From contig JAUHXA010000030.1 of the NCBI GenBank assembly GCA_030427245.1, positions 1-64,000 of the forward strand: a stretch of 64,000 nt of DNA, given 5' to 3'. The first letter of the stretch is position 1. Each line of letters opens with the position of its first letter. A model generated the notes under the pieces. That model saw nothing but the letters and a program-made list of their open reading frames with translations, had not been told where the DNA came from and did not search any database. The stretch is from Bacteroidia bacterium (lineage in GTDB: Bacteria > Bacteroidota > Bacteroidia > Chitinophagales > UBA2359). Positions 55,690-64,000 of this stretch are shown here, one piece after another. A program made the position numbers and the translations under genes.

Positions 55690-55713
55690 GGCAGCGAAAA
55701 ATTTTTCGCTGCC
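55690..55713. terminator. Bidirectional terminator
   Basis: GGCAGCGAAAAA pairs perfectly with TTTTTCGCTGCC with no loop and A/T runs on both flanks, between convergent genes. Confidence 0.8.
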
Positions 55714-55736
55714 TTTTTTTATTGATTTGAAGTTTC

Positions 55737-57014
55737 CTAAGTTTTCTGTTTCTTCTTTCTCGCTGCGGGGAACAATACATTGTTCAAAATCAAGCGATAA
55801 CCCGGCGAACTTGGATGCAAGTTGAGATCGGTAGGAGGTTCACCAACATAGTGTTGGTAATCTTCTGGATCATGACCACCATAAAATGTCCAAAATCCTT
55901 TTCCGTATTCGTGGTGAATGTATCGAGCTTCCGATGCCGCCTTGTTTTCTCCCATCACCAACACTTCAGGTTTTACATATTGATTTCTAAAAGCAGTAGT
56001 TTGTCCCATAAAACCCTTTACTGTTCTTGTGTGATTTTGGGTCAGCATAGTCGGAATAGGGTCCCATTTGGCTGAAAACTCAAACAGAGTGAAATAATCC
56101 AAGTTTTTAGGAACAATTGCCTGACGTGATTTTGTGGCATCAATGCTCGAAAATTCATAATTGGTTGGACTTCGATCGAGAATGAAATTGTGAAAAGCAA
56201 AGCCCTTGTCATAATCCAATTTGTCTTGGGCATGTGGGTCTGGACCATCTCCATCAAACATTCTATCACAAATGTCAACACCTTCGGCACATAAAGCAAT
56301 ATCATAAGTATCTGTAGCTGAGCACATAGCAAACATAAAGCCTCCGCCTACAACATAGTCCTTGATTTTTTTGACAACTGCCAATTTCATTTGAGATACT
56401 TTCTCAAAGCCCAATGATTTTGCTTTGCTTTCTTCGTATCTGACTTGTTCGATGTACCAACTCTGACTGCGGTAAGCAGCATAGAATTTTCCATACTGAC
56501 CTGTAAAATCCTCGTGGTGCAAATGCAGCCAATCGTATTCGGGCAGTTTTTCGTCCAATACTTCTTCATCATAGACGACATCAAAAGGAATTTCGGCATA
56601 CTCCAACACCAATGTCACCGCATCATCCCACGGCAAATCGGGATGATGAGGTTTGTCTTTGGGAGAATAAACGGCAATTTTTGGAGCTTTTTCGAGTTTA
56701 ACGATGTCCATATTCACATCGGGCTGACTGATTTCCTGCAAAATCAAGGTATATTTTGCGTCGGGTAAAACCTCATAGCTGACTCCTCGAATTTTACACT
56801 CTCCTTCAATCAGTGCATTGTATTCAATAGCAAAACTACCCCCTCGGTAGTTTAGAAGCCAATCCACATCTACGCCATTGTTCAATGCCCAATAAGCAAT
56901 TCCATAGGCCTTCAAATGTTCTTTTTGTTTCTCATCCATCTGCAATAGCAGATAAGCTGCTTGCGTTTGAATACTGAAAAATAATAGTGCAAAAATTACT
57001 GCAACTTTTTTCAT
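55737..57014 (-). CDS. Secreted conserved protein, often labelled asparagine synthetase B
   Basis: A 425-residue protein with a signal peptide (VAVIFALLFFSIQTQAAYL). No N-terminal nucleophile Cys or ATP-binding motif of real asparagine synthetases was seen, so that database label is probably a transferred error. The sequence has LPEYDWLHLHHEDFTGQYGK, GGFMFAMCSATDTYDIA and a C-terminal YIHHEYGKGFWTFYGGHDPE region; the last two recall a type 1 glutamine-amidotransferase-like (ThuA-like) fold. The function is unknown. It is probably exported to the periplasm. Confidence 0.6.
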   Translation of the reverse strand: MKKVAVIFALLFFSIQTQAAYLLLQMDEKQKEHLKAYGIAYWALNNGVDVDWLLNYRGGSFAIEYNALIEGECKIRGVSYEVLPDAKYTLILQEISQPDVNMDIVKLEKAPKIAVYSPKDKPHHPDLPWDDAVTLVLEYAEIPFDVVYDEEVLDEKLPEYDWLHLHHEDFTGQYGKFYAAYRSQSWYIEQVRYEESKAKSLGFEKVSQMKLAVVKKIKDYVVGGGFMFAMCSATDTYDIALCAEGVDICDRMFDGDGPDPHAQDKLDYDKGFAFHNFILDRSPTNYEFSSIDATKSRQAIVPKNLDYFTLFEFSAKWDPIPTMLTQNHTRTVKGFMGQTTAFRNQYVKPEVLVMGENKAASEARYIHHEYGKGFWTFYGGHDPEDYQHYVGEPPTDLNLHPSSPGYRLILNNVLFPAARKKKQKT

Positions 57015-57047
57015 GGGTTATAATTTCTTTTTTGTTTTTTACTTAGT

Positions 57048-57136
57048 AACGGTAAAAAAATAACTCCCCGTTTTCTTTTGCTAACATACCCCACCCCCTT
57101 TCAAAAGGGGAATATCGGTCGGGAAGTTATTTTTTC
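57048..57136. repeat. Inverted-repeat element with 13-bp flanking direct repeat
   Basis: AAAAAATAACTCCCCG near the left end pairs with CGGGAAGTTATTTTTT at the right, one mismatch. CCCCACCCCC and AAAAGGGGAA lie inside. TTTTTTACTTAGT occurs at 57035-57047 and again at 57137-57149, consistent with a target duplication. Confidence 0.6.
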
Positions 57137-57228
57137 TTTTTTACTTAGTTGAATAACTTATTCAATTTTTTTTTGTTGTAAGAATGAAACGTCTTTTTTG
57201 TTAATTTACGTTAAAACCTTGAATTTCT

Positions 57229-57758
57229 ATGCAATTATCAAAGATATTTTGTGTCACCGCTTTTATGTTGTGTGCGTTTTCCTTCAATGCCAAAGCACAG
57301 GAGAACTATGGTATAACCGAAAAATCACCCGAAAATTATCTCTACCAATGTAGGATGCACGATGAATTGACGATTTATTATGTGATGCCCAACGATGATG
57401 TTTTGATATACGATATTGGCAATGAGTTTAAAAAGGTCGGCATAAAAGTGCTGTCTCCTTATGGATGGACCAATTTTCAGTTTATGCTAAAGTTGGCCGA
57501 CATTACTTATGCCGTCGATAACGATGGTTTTATTTGGCAACAAAAATACCCTTTTCGGGAAATAGTTGGACAAATGACAAAGGCGAATTAATTGCAGATT
57601 TCGCAGATGATTCAGAGGGCACTGATAAATGTTGCTTTGGACTTTTGAAGTTTGGCGTTAAAAAATTGAAGGACTTTGAAATAAATACCTTCCCTTCAAG
57701 AAGAAAATTTCAAAAGTCTATCATCTACCTTTTCTTCAAAGAACCATTAAAAATGTAA
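57229..57758 (+). CDS. Small secreted protein split by a -1 frameshift
   Basis: The first frame (57229-57591) has a signal peptide (MQLSKIFCVTAFMLCAFSFN, ending KAQ) and about 95 mature residues, then loses coherence. A second frame, open from 57534 to 57758, continues with plausible protein (SWTNDKGELIADFADDSEG). The two meet at CCCTTTT (57549-57555), read in the first frame as C CCT TTT, an X XXY YYZ slippery heptamer. A -1 slip would give a protein of about 176 residues. An indel in this gene is the plainer explanation. No domain was recognised. Confidence 0.5.
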
Positions 57759-57795
57759 CCTTTTTGCAGTTTGTGCCACTTTAGTATGTATTTAA

Positions 57796-57868
57796 GACTT
57801 TGGATGAGAGAAGTGACAGGCAAGACCAAATAATCTCGCTTCTTGCTTCCTACTTCTCTCACCCAACA
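57796..57868. repeat. Inverted-repeat element, family B copy 2
   Basis: TTGGATGAGAGAAGT pairs with ACTTCTCTCACCCAA, one mismatch, and GACTTTGGA and GGCAAG match the larger element at 26281-26429. It lies just before a small gene. Confidence 0.5.
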
Positions 57869-57896
57869 TTCATTCTCCATTAATCAAAAAAATAAC

Positions 57897-58229
57897 ATGA
57901 GTAATAAAATCGAAAAATTTGACTCCAATGCAGGAAGTATATTCATTGAAGTGGGCGACCGTGTGGGTACTCAATCAACCTCGATCGGTTTCAGCAGCAA
58001 AGGTGAAACAGCCAATTCTTTTAATGGGAACTTAGACGATGTGTTGGATCCCGTCAGAGTGGCAGCAGATAGAGTGATAAAAAAGGTGCTGTCTTCTGAC
58101 AATACACCTTCTGAAGTTGAAGTAGAGTTTGGATTGGCGTTTGATAGAGAGGTTGGGCCTTATATTTCAAAAGGCTATCGAGATATTAGTTTTCGGGTGA
58201 AGGTGAAATGGAAGGCGAATGAGGAATAA
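57897..58229 (+). CDS. Trypco1-like (CU044_2847 family) protein
   Basis: A 110-residue protein from the ATG at 57897; the in-frame start at 57843 would add 18 unlike residues. GSIFIEVGDRV, DPVRVAADRVIKKV and EVEVEFGLAFDREVGPYISK follow the order of the trypsin-co-occurring domain 1 family, which is known as an accessory in predicted conflict and signalling systems with trypsin-like proteases and NTPases. Here it is alone: no trypsin, STAND or effector gene lies next to it. Function is therefore not assigned. Confidence 0.7.
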   Translation: MSNKIEKFDSNAGSIFIEVGDRVGTQSTSIGFSSKGETANSFNGNLDDVLDPVRVAADRVIKKVLSSDNTPSEVEVEFGLAFDREVGPYISKGYRDISFRVKVKWKANEE

Positions 58230-58746
58230 AAATTCAATAAGCAAATTTTTAGAACGAAAGGGCAGTCAGATTTGGCTGCTCTTTTTTTATGTCATAACTT
58301 ATTCAAAGTCAAAGCCAAAAAGATGAAGATATATAATTGATTGCTCCGTCATTTTATTGTAAAAATAAAAAAGATTTAAAAATTAAGTTTGCTTGTTATA
58401 TCCAAATATCTTAGTTTAGCCACGTCAAACGTTCAACAAAGCATTATTTTTAAGAGTTTTAAGTATTATTTTTAGCTTACCCCCGAATTTAATCGACAGC
58501 CTAAGGAACGTGAAAAAAATAACTTTACAACCTTTATTCCCACTTTGAAGGGGGCGAGGGGGATGTTCATCCAAAAAAATGTAAAGTTATTTTTGTAGCG
58601 TTCCTAAGAGAGCTGTATTGCCAACCTGATTTCAGTTTTTTTGAAGAAAAGCTGTTTACCTTTTTGATTCTTGTCGTTATATTATATAGCGACACCTATT
58701 ATAGGTGTTGTATTATTTGTTATCCCTCAAAACCGAACTTTTGTAT
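58230..58746. other. Gap with a MITE-like palindrome and an operator-like dyad
   Basis: A weak terminator lies near 58258-58288. A large inverted repeat spans 58500-58608. ACACCTA/TAGGTGT (58692-58708) is a small dyad 40 bases before the T9SS gene ATG. Confidence 0.5.
58500..58608. repeat. MITE-like palindrome sharing a 25-bp core
   Basis: The ends CTAAGGAACG...ATAACTTTAC and GTAAAGTTAT...CGTTCCTAAG form a long stem with a few mismatches. 58543-58567 is identical to 26585-26609. No coding capacity. Confidence 0.65.
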
Positions 58747-61413
58747 ATGAGTCCAAAATTACTGTATATATTCGTTACTTTATTTTTCACATTATCTCTC
58801 AATGCCCAAGTTCTTTTTTCTGAAGACTTTGAAACCACCAATGGAACAAACCCTCCAACTGGCTGGACTCAAGAGACTTTTTCGGGAACAGCCGAGGATA
58901 TTTGGCGTTTTGATGATCCGAATGGGCTTAATGACACCGATTTTTATACTCCGTGGCTTCAAGGTAAATTCGCCATTTTTGACAATAAGTTTTATCAAAA
59001 TAACGATCCCGATGAAATCAATAAAGATGTGGTATTGATTTCACCTGAATTGGACTTTAGTTCAGAAACAGATTATTTATTTGTGTATTTTACACAAGCA
59101 ATTAAGGATGGTTTGGAGAGTAAAACAAGTGTAGAGGCTTTCAATGGTTCGGAATGGATAGAGGTGTATCGGCGAAACAGTGATGAAATTAGATACCCAG
59201 AGGTTAGATTTGAAATCACCGAACAAGTCAGAGGAGTGTCCAATGCCCGTATTCGCTTTCGCTTTCAAGATGCCTACAATACCTTCAATGATTTTGGGTA
59301 TTGGGCAATTGACAACTTGGAAATCAGCCGTAATGTAGGGTTGGATTTGGACGCTACTGCCTCAAACGCCTTCAATGCCATTGAATGTTGGGGGCAGGAA
59401 GCGGATTTATCCATTACTCTGGTCAACACAGGTTACCTCCCAATTGATTTTTCTGTACATCCTCTTTTGTTGACTGCAACTGTTCACAATGAAGAAGTGG
59501 AGGAACTTCACTATGAGCGAATCGTGACAGAAGGGAGCTTGGCGATTGGAGAAGAGAAAGAATTTTTGGTGACTTCCTATGCCGAATTTCCCGAATATGG
59601 ACAAACTTTTTATACCGTTGAAGGAAGTGTCGAAGGGGAGTTTGACCCTCGCAACAACAAGAAACTAGACAAAATTAGAAAGAAGGGACCGAGCTATTCG
59701 CCTACCATTGTGGCTTTTGGCATTCCGAATTCCAATAATTCCACCAATACTGACTTTGCATGGAGAAGGGCGATTGGCACTCCTGGCGATTGGGTGATCA
59801 ATCAAGAGCATCCTCAAGCATGGAAATTGGTAGATTACTTTGTGAACAATCCCAATCACGAATACCCCCAAAGCATGGTATTGGAGTTGGGAAATGAGCC
59901 TGTACATTCGTCCTTGGTGTGCCATCCTATTTTTGTGTCGGAAGTAAGCTCTCTGGTGTTTGAAACGGCAATGACCCAAACGGGCAGCACAGCATCGGGT
60001 ACGTGGGGCAGTGATGATTTTCTGAAGGTGTTGGTTTCTGCGGATTGTGGGGAGAGTTTTGAGGAAATCGGGCTATTCGACCAAAACAGCAGCATCAGCA
60101 ATGAGGCAAGAAAACACATCATTTCATTGAGAGACTATGCCGACCAAGAAATTCAAGTAGCCTTGTATGCAAGCAATGGAACACAAACAGACGAAACAGA
60201 GGTAGATTTGTTTTTGACCAACTTATCCATACAAGAACGCCCTATTTGGGACACAAGCATTGGCAGAGTAGATGCGAGTGCGATTTTCTGCAATGAAGTG
60301 GGCGGTACGGTTTGGGTGGAAGTACTCAATTCGGGTACAGGTACTTTGCCTCTTGCTTTGAATGCTTTGGAACTCAACTTGAAGGTGTATTACGGCAGCA
60401 ATCAACAATATTTCAATGCTGTCATAGAAGAAGGCATATTGACTGCCAATGGCTCGACTTGGTTAGGGATTCCCTTGACGGATTTGCAGCCTTTTACTTC
60501 TGCCAATTGTTTTGTGGAACTCAATATGTCCTTGACAGAGGAACAAAACGAAAGCAACAATTTCCGAGAATGGACACAAGCCCTGCGAAAAGCAGTAGAA
60601 CCTTTGCCTTATGAGGTGGATTTTAATGAATATTACGATTTTCTGCCTTTGGGAAATGCCTATCCTCGATGGTGGGAAGGAGTAGGGGCAGATAAACCTT
60701 TGGAGGAAGACAGTCAATGGAGGTCAACGACCGATAGCGATGGGCATGCAAGATTGGACTTCGAGGTGGGAGAAGAAATTGAAGAGTGGATAGTCAGCCC
60801 TGTTTTTGTTCCAGAAAACGATACCGAATTGCGGTTCAATTTTTTCATCAATGGCTGGCCTGAACAAAGTTTGGGGAATGACGATGTTTTTGAAATACTG
60901 ATCAGTACGGATTGTAAAAATTTTGAGCCATTGAGGGTGTATGACAGCGACTATGTTCATCCCATAGGTCGAGTGGAAGATGTGTATGATTTGTCAGCTT
61001 ATAAGGGGCAAGAAGTGATGATTGGATTTCATGGGAGTTCAAATGGAGTGGCGGATAAATACGCAATTGTGGTTTTACACGATGTTTATATTGGTCCTGC
61101 TTTGGAAACCAATATTTCGGAGAGTTCTTTGGAGGAAAAAGATTTTTTGAGGGTGTTTCCGAATCCGAGTGAGGATTTGTTTTATCTCGATTGGGACCAG
61201 AAGAGGCAGCTAGAGGAAGATGGGGAGGTAGTGGTAACAAACGCTGTGGGGCAGGTGGTGCATCGAACTGCTTTGGCCTCGCTCCTAACAAATAGCAAGA
61301 ATGGCAGACAAGCTGTGATTGATGCAAGCGATTGGGAGGAGGGTGTGTATTTGCTTTTGTGGCGGTATGGAAATCAATTGCATAGTCAAAAACTGGTAAA
61401 AATGGGGAGGTAA
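58747..61413 (+). CDS. Large T9SS type A cargo protein
   Basis: The ATG at 58747 gives signal MSPKLLYIFVTLFFTLSLNAQ; an in-frame start 14 codons upstream has no signal. The 888-residue protein begins with a choice-of-anchor/MAM-like domain (SEDFETTNGTNPPTGWTQE, WAIDNLEIS). It continues with CARDB-like segments (VEVLNSGTGTLPLALNAL) and more jellyroll-like domains. It ends in a T9SS type A sorting domain (VFPNPSEDLFYLDW ... GVYLLLWRYG ... QKLVKMGR). It is exported over the outer membrane; no enzyme motif was recognised. Confidence 0.85.
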   Translation: MSPKLLYIFVTLFFTLSLNAQVLFSEDFETTNGTNPPTGWTQETFSGTAEDIWRFDDPNGLNDTDFYTPWLQGKFAIFDNKFYQNNDPDEINKDVVLISPELDFSSETDYLFVYFTQAIKDGLESKTSVEAFNGSEWIEVYRRNSDEIRYPEVRFEITEQVRGVSNARIRFRFQDAYNTFNDFGYWAIDNLEISRNVGLDLDATASNAFNAIECWGQEADLSITLVNTGYLPIDFSVHPLLLTATVHNEEVEELHYERIVTEGSLAIGEEKEFLVTSYAEFPEYGQTFYTVEGSVEGEFDPRNNKKLDKIRKKGPSYSPTIVAFGIPNSNNSTNTDFAWRRAIGTPGDWVINQEHPQAWKLVDYFVNNPNHEYPQSMVLELGNEPVHSSLVCHPIFVSEVSSLVFETAMTQTGSTASGTWGSDDFLKVLVSADCGESFEEIGLFDQNSSISNEARKHIISLRDYADQEIQVALYASNGTQTDETEVDLFLTNLSIQERPIWDTSIGRVDASAIFCNEVGGTVWVEVLNSGTGTLPLALNALELNLKVYYGSNQQYFNAVIEEGILTANGSTWLGIPLTDLQPFTSANCFVELNMSLTEEQNESNNFREWTQALRKAVEPLPYEVDFNEYYDFLPLGNAYPRWWEGVGADKPLEEDSQWRSTTDSDGHARLDFEVGEEIEEWIVSPVFVPENDTELRFNFFINGWPEQSLGNDDVFEILISTDCKNFEPLRVYDSDYVHPIGRVEDVYDLSAYKGQEVMIGFHGSSNGVADKYAIVVLHDVYIGPALETNISESSLEEKDFLRVFPNPSEDLFYLDWDQKRQLEEDGEVVVTNAVGQVVHRTALASLLTNSKNGRQAVIDASDWEEGVYLLLWRYGNQLHSQKLVKMGR

Positions 61414-61456
61414 AATACCTTATGGTTGATTTTTTGGGCTTAATAAAAGTAGGTTT

Positions 61457-62050
61457 ATGAAAGTTATATTGTTGTTTTTCAGTTTATTGGTATTTTGTTT
61501 TTGGGGAGTAGAAGGACAGATTCCCGATTTGCCTTTGAGTTTTACGAATGAGGAGGTGAGGAGGTTTAAGGATAGTGTTGAGCCTTATTGTTTGTTTTAC
61601 TATGAGGAGGAAATTAAAAGTTTTGAAAAGAATGACCCCCTTGACCCATCTATTAGCGGATTTGGACAAAAAATGGAAGTAAATATCTTACAGAAGACAT
61701 CAAAAATAAGTGTTGAAGGAGGAAGTTTATATATTTACAAGATTGAAAGCCCTGATATTCAAGATTTAAAATTAAACTACAGTGCTTTTCACTTATGTAA
61801 CTTGTCATATATTTATATATACAATGAATTTTACAGAGTTCAAGATTATAAAGAGTTAATAACCGATTTCAATAATAATGAAAATTATATCACTCTATTA
61901 ACTAGTTCAAATAATGATGATAATCTCCATTTTAATATAATAAAAGGACATCCTTTTTTTGGTAACAGATTAATAATCGAACTCTTTGAATCCCATGAAG
62001 TTACTCAAAGTAGTGAAATAGTAATAGGAGGAATTGTAAGATTAAGATGA
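61457..62050 (+). CDS. Truncated prodomain of a secreted trypsin-like protease
   Basis: A 197-residue protein with signal peptide (MKVILLFFSLLVFCFWGVEG). The remainder resembles the propeptide domain that precedes the catalytic domain in Bacteroidota lysyl-endopeptidase-like T9SS proteases: YSAFHLCNLSYIYIYNEFYR, FNIIKGHPFFGNRLIIELFE, VIGGIVRLR. The usual protease catalytic domain and sorting domain are absent, since the frame stops right after. It may be a relic, or a stand-alone inhibitor-like prodomain. A decayed related locus follows at 62404. Confidence 0.5.
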   Translation: MKVILLFFSLLVFCFWGVEGQIPDLPLSFTNEEVRRFKDSVEPYCLFYYEEEIKSFEKNDPLDPSISGFGQKMEVNILQKTSKISVEGGSLYIYKIESPDIQDLKLNYSAFHLCNLSYIYIYNEFYRVQDYKELITDFNNNENYITLLTSSNNDDNLHFNIIKGHPFFGNRLIIELFESHEVTQSSEIVIGGIVRLR

Positions 62051-62403
62051 TTACTTTTAATAAATAAATAAATAAAAATTCGCAAATATTTTATAATCAA
62101 TACATTATAATTGAAAAACGTTTGGAATTTTTTGAAAATCAGAGAACTGATATAAGTTTAATAAATTCCTAATAATTGGTAATCAGTTTGCTATGAAAAT
62201 ACAAGAATTTCCATAAAAAATCATTTATTAAAATTCAACAAGTTAAGACTTTTCTTTAAGCACTATATTATCTGTTAATAAGGTTTTTCTAGCAGTCTGT
62301 AAATAATACTATAATGACTAATTCTAATTTAGCTCAACATTCTGTTAGAGCATTAAGATTAGATTTTCAATAAAAAATATCTTTTCAAAATTATCTTTTA
62401 AAC
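62051..62403. other. AT-rich gap with (AATA)4 repeat
   Basis: Very AT-rich. An (AATA)4 run lies at 62059-62074, just past the stop of the truncated protease. No gene seen. Confidence 0.5.
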
Positions 62404-63377
62404 ATGAAAACAATAATATTATTCTTTAGTTTTTTGTTAGTTCCTCTTACTCTATTTTCTCAAAAAATAGACAGTTTACCACTTGAATGCAAGACTCTTT
62501 TTAGGGAATCTTGATACTTATTATAGAACTGGTTTTTTAATAAATCCAGTAGTTCCATGTTCTGATTCCAATCTAGATGTATGTAATGCTATGAAAAAAC
62601 CAATATTGGTGGAAGTTTCTCAGAAGATTGTAGTGTGAGCGAAACTGTCACAGTAGAAGTTATTCACGATGCTTCAAATGGAACTCGTTGTGATGCCGAA
62701 GAAGGTTTGATTGTGAAAGGAAGTAGGTGTAGGAGGGAATTTCGAAACCCCTTTTATAGAATTACTCGTCAAAAGCAATTCAAACTGCGATCCTGTTGAC
62801 ATTCGCAACTTTGTTATTGACGACAACAATGGAAACTTCTCCAATGCCTTCAATGCCTTCAATGGCAGCAATGTCAGTCAAGGACACATTAGGTTCAAAG
62901 ACATCCCAAGATGGGCTTCGGTCGAGCCTTATGCCTTGATTGTCATTTATGATAACATCGCTCATACCAATTCTAATACACCTATACCTGCTGATGATCC
63001 TGACGATACCAATCCTCATGATGGAGTATATGTCTTACCTATTAGCGACAATGGATTGGTAAAACAGCCTTTTGCTCCTAATTTTGTCATGGTAAATGGA
63101 TTACTCATAGAAAACGTCAATGGTTCGGATAAAGTTTATAGCTTTGAACCCACTCCTACATTTACAGGTGGAGACTTCAATGGAGACGAATACCGAGAAT
63201 TAGCCCATTTTGAAGTAGATAGCGGTTTGGGAACACAATACTTTGGCAGAAGGACTGTATCCTGTCAAAGTCAATGACGAACAATTACCCGCAGGTGTTT
63301 ACATCTGTCAATTGAAGTATGAAGACGAAAGAGGACAGGAACAGAGAGATTATTTGAAGTTGGTGAAAACGCAATAA
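62404..63377 (+). pseudogene. Decayed secreted lamin-tail-like protein gene
   Basis: A signal peptide (MKTIILFFSFLLVPLTLFSQ) opens the locus, then a TGA appears within 36 codons. At least four frame changes follow. Pieces read LGNLDTYYRTGFLINP, GGSFSEDCSVSETVTVEVIH, GGNFETPFIELLVKSN with IRNFVIDDNNGNFSNAF (lamin-tail-like), WASVEPYALIVIYD, and near the end LPAGVYICQLKYEDERG, a T9SS-type C terminus, ending with TAA at 63377. Only 62936-63277 reads without interruption. It is a pseudogene, or the region has unusually many base errors; neighbouring genes are intact, which favours decay. Confidence 0.7.
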
Positions 63378-63399
63378 CACAGATAATTGCAGAATAAAA

Positions 63400-63439
63400 G
63401 GTAGCAATCATGGTTATAGTGGTTGCTACCTTTTTTTTT
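63400..63439 (+). terminator. Terminator after the pseudogene
   Basis: GGTAGCAA (63400-63407) pairs with TTGCTACC (63423-63430), followed by nine T. It ends the decayed locus and is strong. Confidence 0.8.
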
Positions 63440-63465
63440 CAAACTCAAGCGTATTTCACTCCCCC

Positions 63466-64000
63466 TCAAATCTCCCCCTCCCTCAATGCCTCAATCATCG
63501 GAAAATACACTTCAAAAGACATATAACCAAAGCGATAATGTTCTCGATTGTACAAGACAAATTTGTAATAATCAGCAGGAATACAGCCTTGTTGCTCCCG
63601 ATTGAAGTCGCTAAACAGTTTTCCCTCAATGCCTTTCGGCCCATTGTAGTCATAGCCCGTAGTAGCTTGTGCATGAAGGGCTTCGGTCATGTATTGAGTT
63701 CCTATATACTCCAGTTGAGAAACATGTACCAATTCATGTATCAGCCAAGCCATATCATCATTGCCTGCTTTGGAACGAATCGAGCGTGTAAAATGAATGG
63801 TATGGCATATACAAATGCCCAAATCCAAAGCACCAATGCGTTTGGCTCCAAATTGAGCAAGAGGCGAATTTTCGTGGATGTGAATGAGAGTATAAGGCAG
63901 GCTTTCTTTGAAAACACGTTTGGATTCCTTCAATTCTAATTCATTGAGCGGTCGACAATTGGGATTAAAAACAATCCACCAAAATGTCCAAAATTCTGCC
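63466..64000 (-). CDS. HELVH zinc-protease-like protein, partial at window end
   Basis: Partial: the frame remains open to the right edge, reading upstream through AEFWTFWWIVFNPNCRPLNE. The seen part has WLIHELVHVSQLEYIG, a HExxH zinc site with a further Tyr, and FSDFNREQQGCIPADYY. It resembles DUF4157-like metallopeptidase proteins. A start codon at 63933 lies inside the ORF; the true start is beyond 64000. The function is unassigned, and no toxin neighbour is visible. Confidence 0.65.
   Translation of the reverse strand, partial: AEFWTFWWIVFNPNCRPLNELELKESKRVFKESLPYTLIHIHENSPLAQFGAKRIGALDLGICICHTIHFTRSIRSKAGNDDMAWLIHELVHVSQLEYIGTQYMTEALHAQATTGYDYNGPKGIEGKLFSDFNREQQGCIPADYYKFVLYNREHYRFGYMSFEVYFPMIEALREGEI

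Noticed and set aside
55737-57014. Real asparagine synthetase
   Set aside because: Has a signal peptide, no N-terminal nucleophile and no synthetase ATP motif.
1-64000. tRNA or rRNA genes
   Set aside because: No T-loop or acceptor-stem pattern was found in any intergenic gap on inspection of both strands.

Overview
The window reads as chromosome of a Bacteroidota bacterium, probably a gliding or multicellular Saprospiria/Cytophagia-type organism. Support comes from type IX secretion (T9SS) C-terminal sorting domains on at least five proteins, a PorP/SprF protein next to a giant gliding-type adhesin, TAnnTTTG-type -7 promoter boxes, weak Shine-Dalgarno sequences, and an AT-rich coding style. 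No rRNA, tRNA, CRISPR array or intact insertion sequence was seen.

Layout. 0.2-4.3 kb: OmpA-like lipoprotein, TPR histidine kinase and LytTR response regulator. 4.3-7.1 kb: two secreted proteins ending in an IPTL-CTERM-like sorting signal, each followed by the same structured 3' element. 7.2-10.7 kb: an AAA-ATPase/PD-(D/E)XK protein and an ABC exporter. 10.9-12.5 kb: a near-identical tandem pair of IPTL proteins, the second frameshifted in its signal peptide. 12.6-29.1 kb: mostly housekeeping and accessory genes (AraC regulator, 2-oxoacid dehydrogenase E2, ECF sigma factor, MeaB GTPase, aminotransferase, exonuclease/GIY-YIG fusion, PD-(D/E)XK-like protein, GH3 protein, peptidase E, PQQ-like propeller, FAD oxidoreductase, EEP-family hydrolase). 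29.1-40.9 kb: four minus-strand T9SS cargo genes, with pheT lying between the second and third. 41.1-46.7 kb: small coiled-coil protein, zapA, rny, a small secreted protein, prfB with its programmed frameshift, and an LRR protein. 47.2-54.4 kb: PorP/SprF and a 2031-residue cadherin/Ig-like adhesin. 55-64 kb: a transposase-derived protein lacking a visible DDE core, a lipid-free secreted protein often labelled asparagine synthetase B, a frameshifted small secreted protein, a Trypco1-like protein, another T9SS cargo, a truncated protease prodomain, a decayed lamin-tail-like pseudogene and a partial HELVH protein.

The most notable pattern is at the 5' ends of two adjacent-locus T9SS cargo genes (beta-helix protein at 30.8-33.1 kb and metzincin/beta-helix protein at 37.7-40.9 kb). 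Both lack an in-frame ATG and signal peptide as sequenced. Each has a simple sequence repeat, four copies of a heptamer in one and five GT units in the other, between an out-of-frame ATG and the signal-peptide coding region. Gain of one heptamer, or loss of one GT unit, restores a textbook signal peptide. This suggests a phase-variable set of secreted surface proteins, both caught OFF. Several palindromic intergenic elements sharing a G-rich core, and a 42-bp promoter block shared by pheT and the zapA/rny operon, are further structure not explained by the genes.
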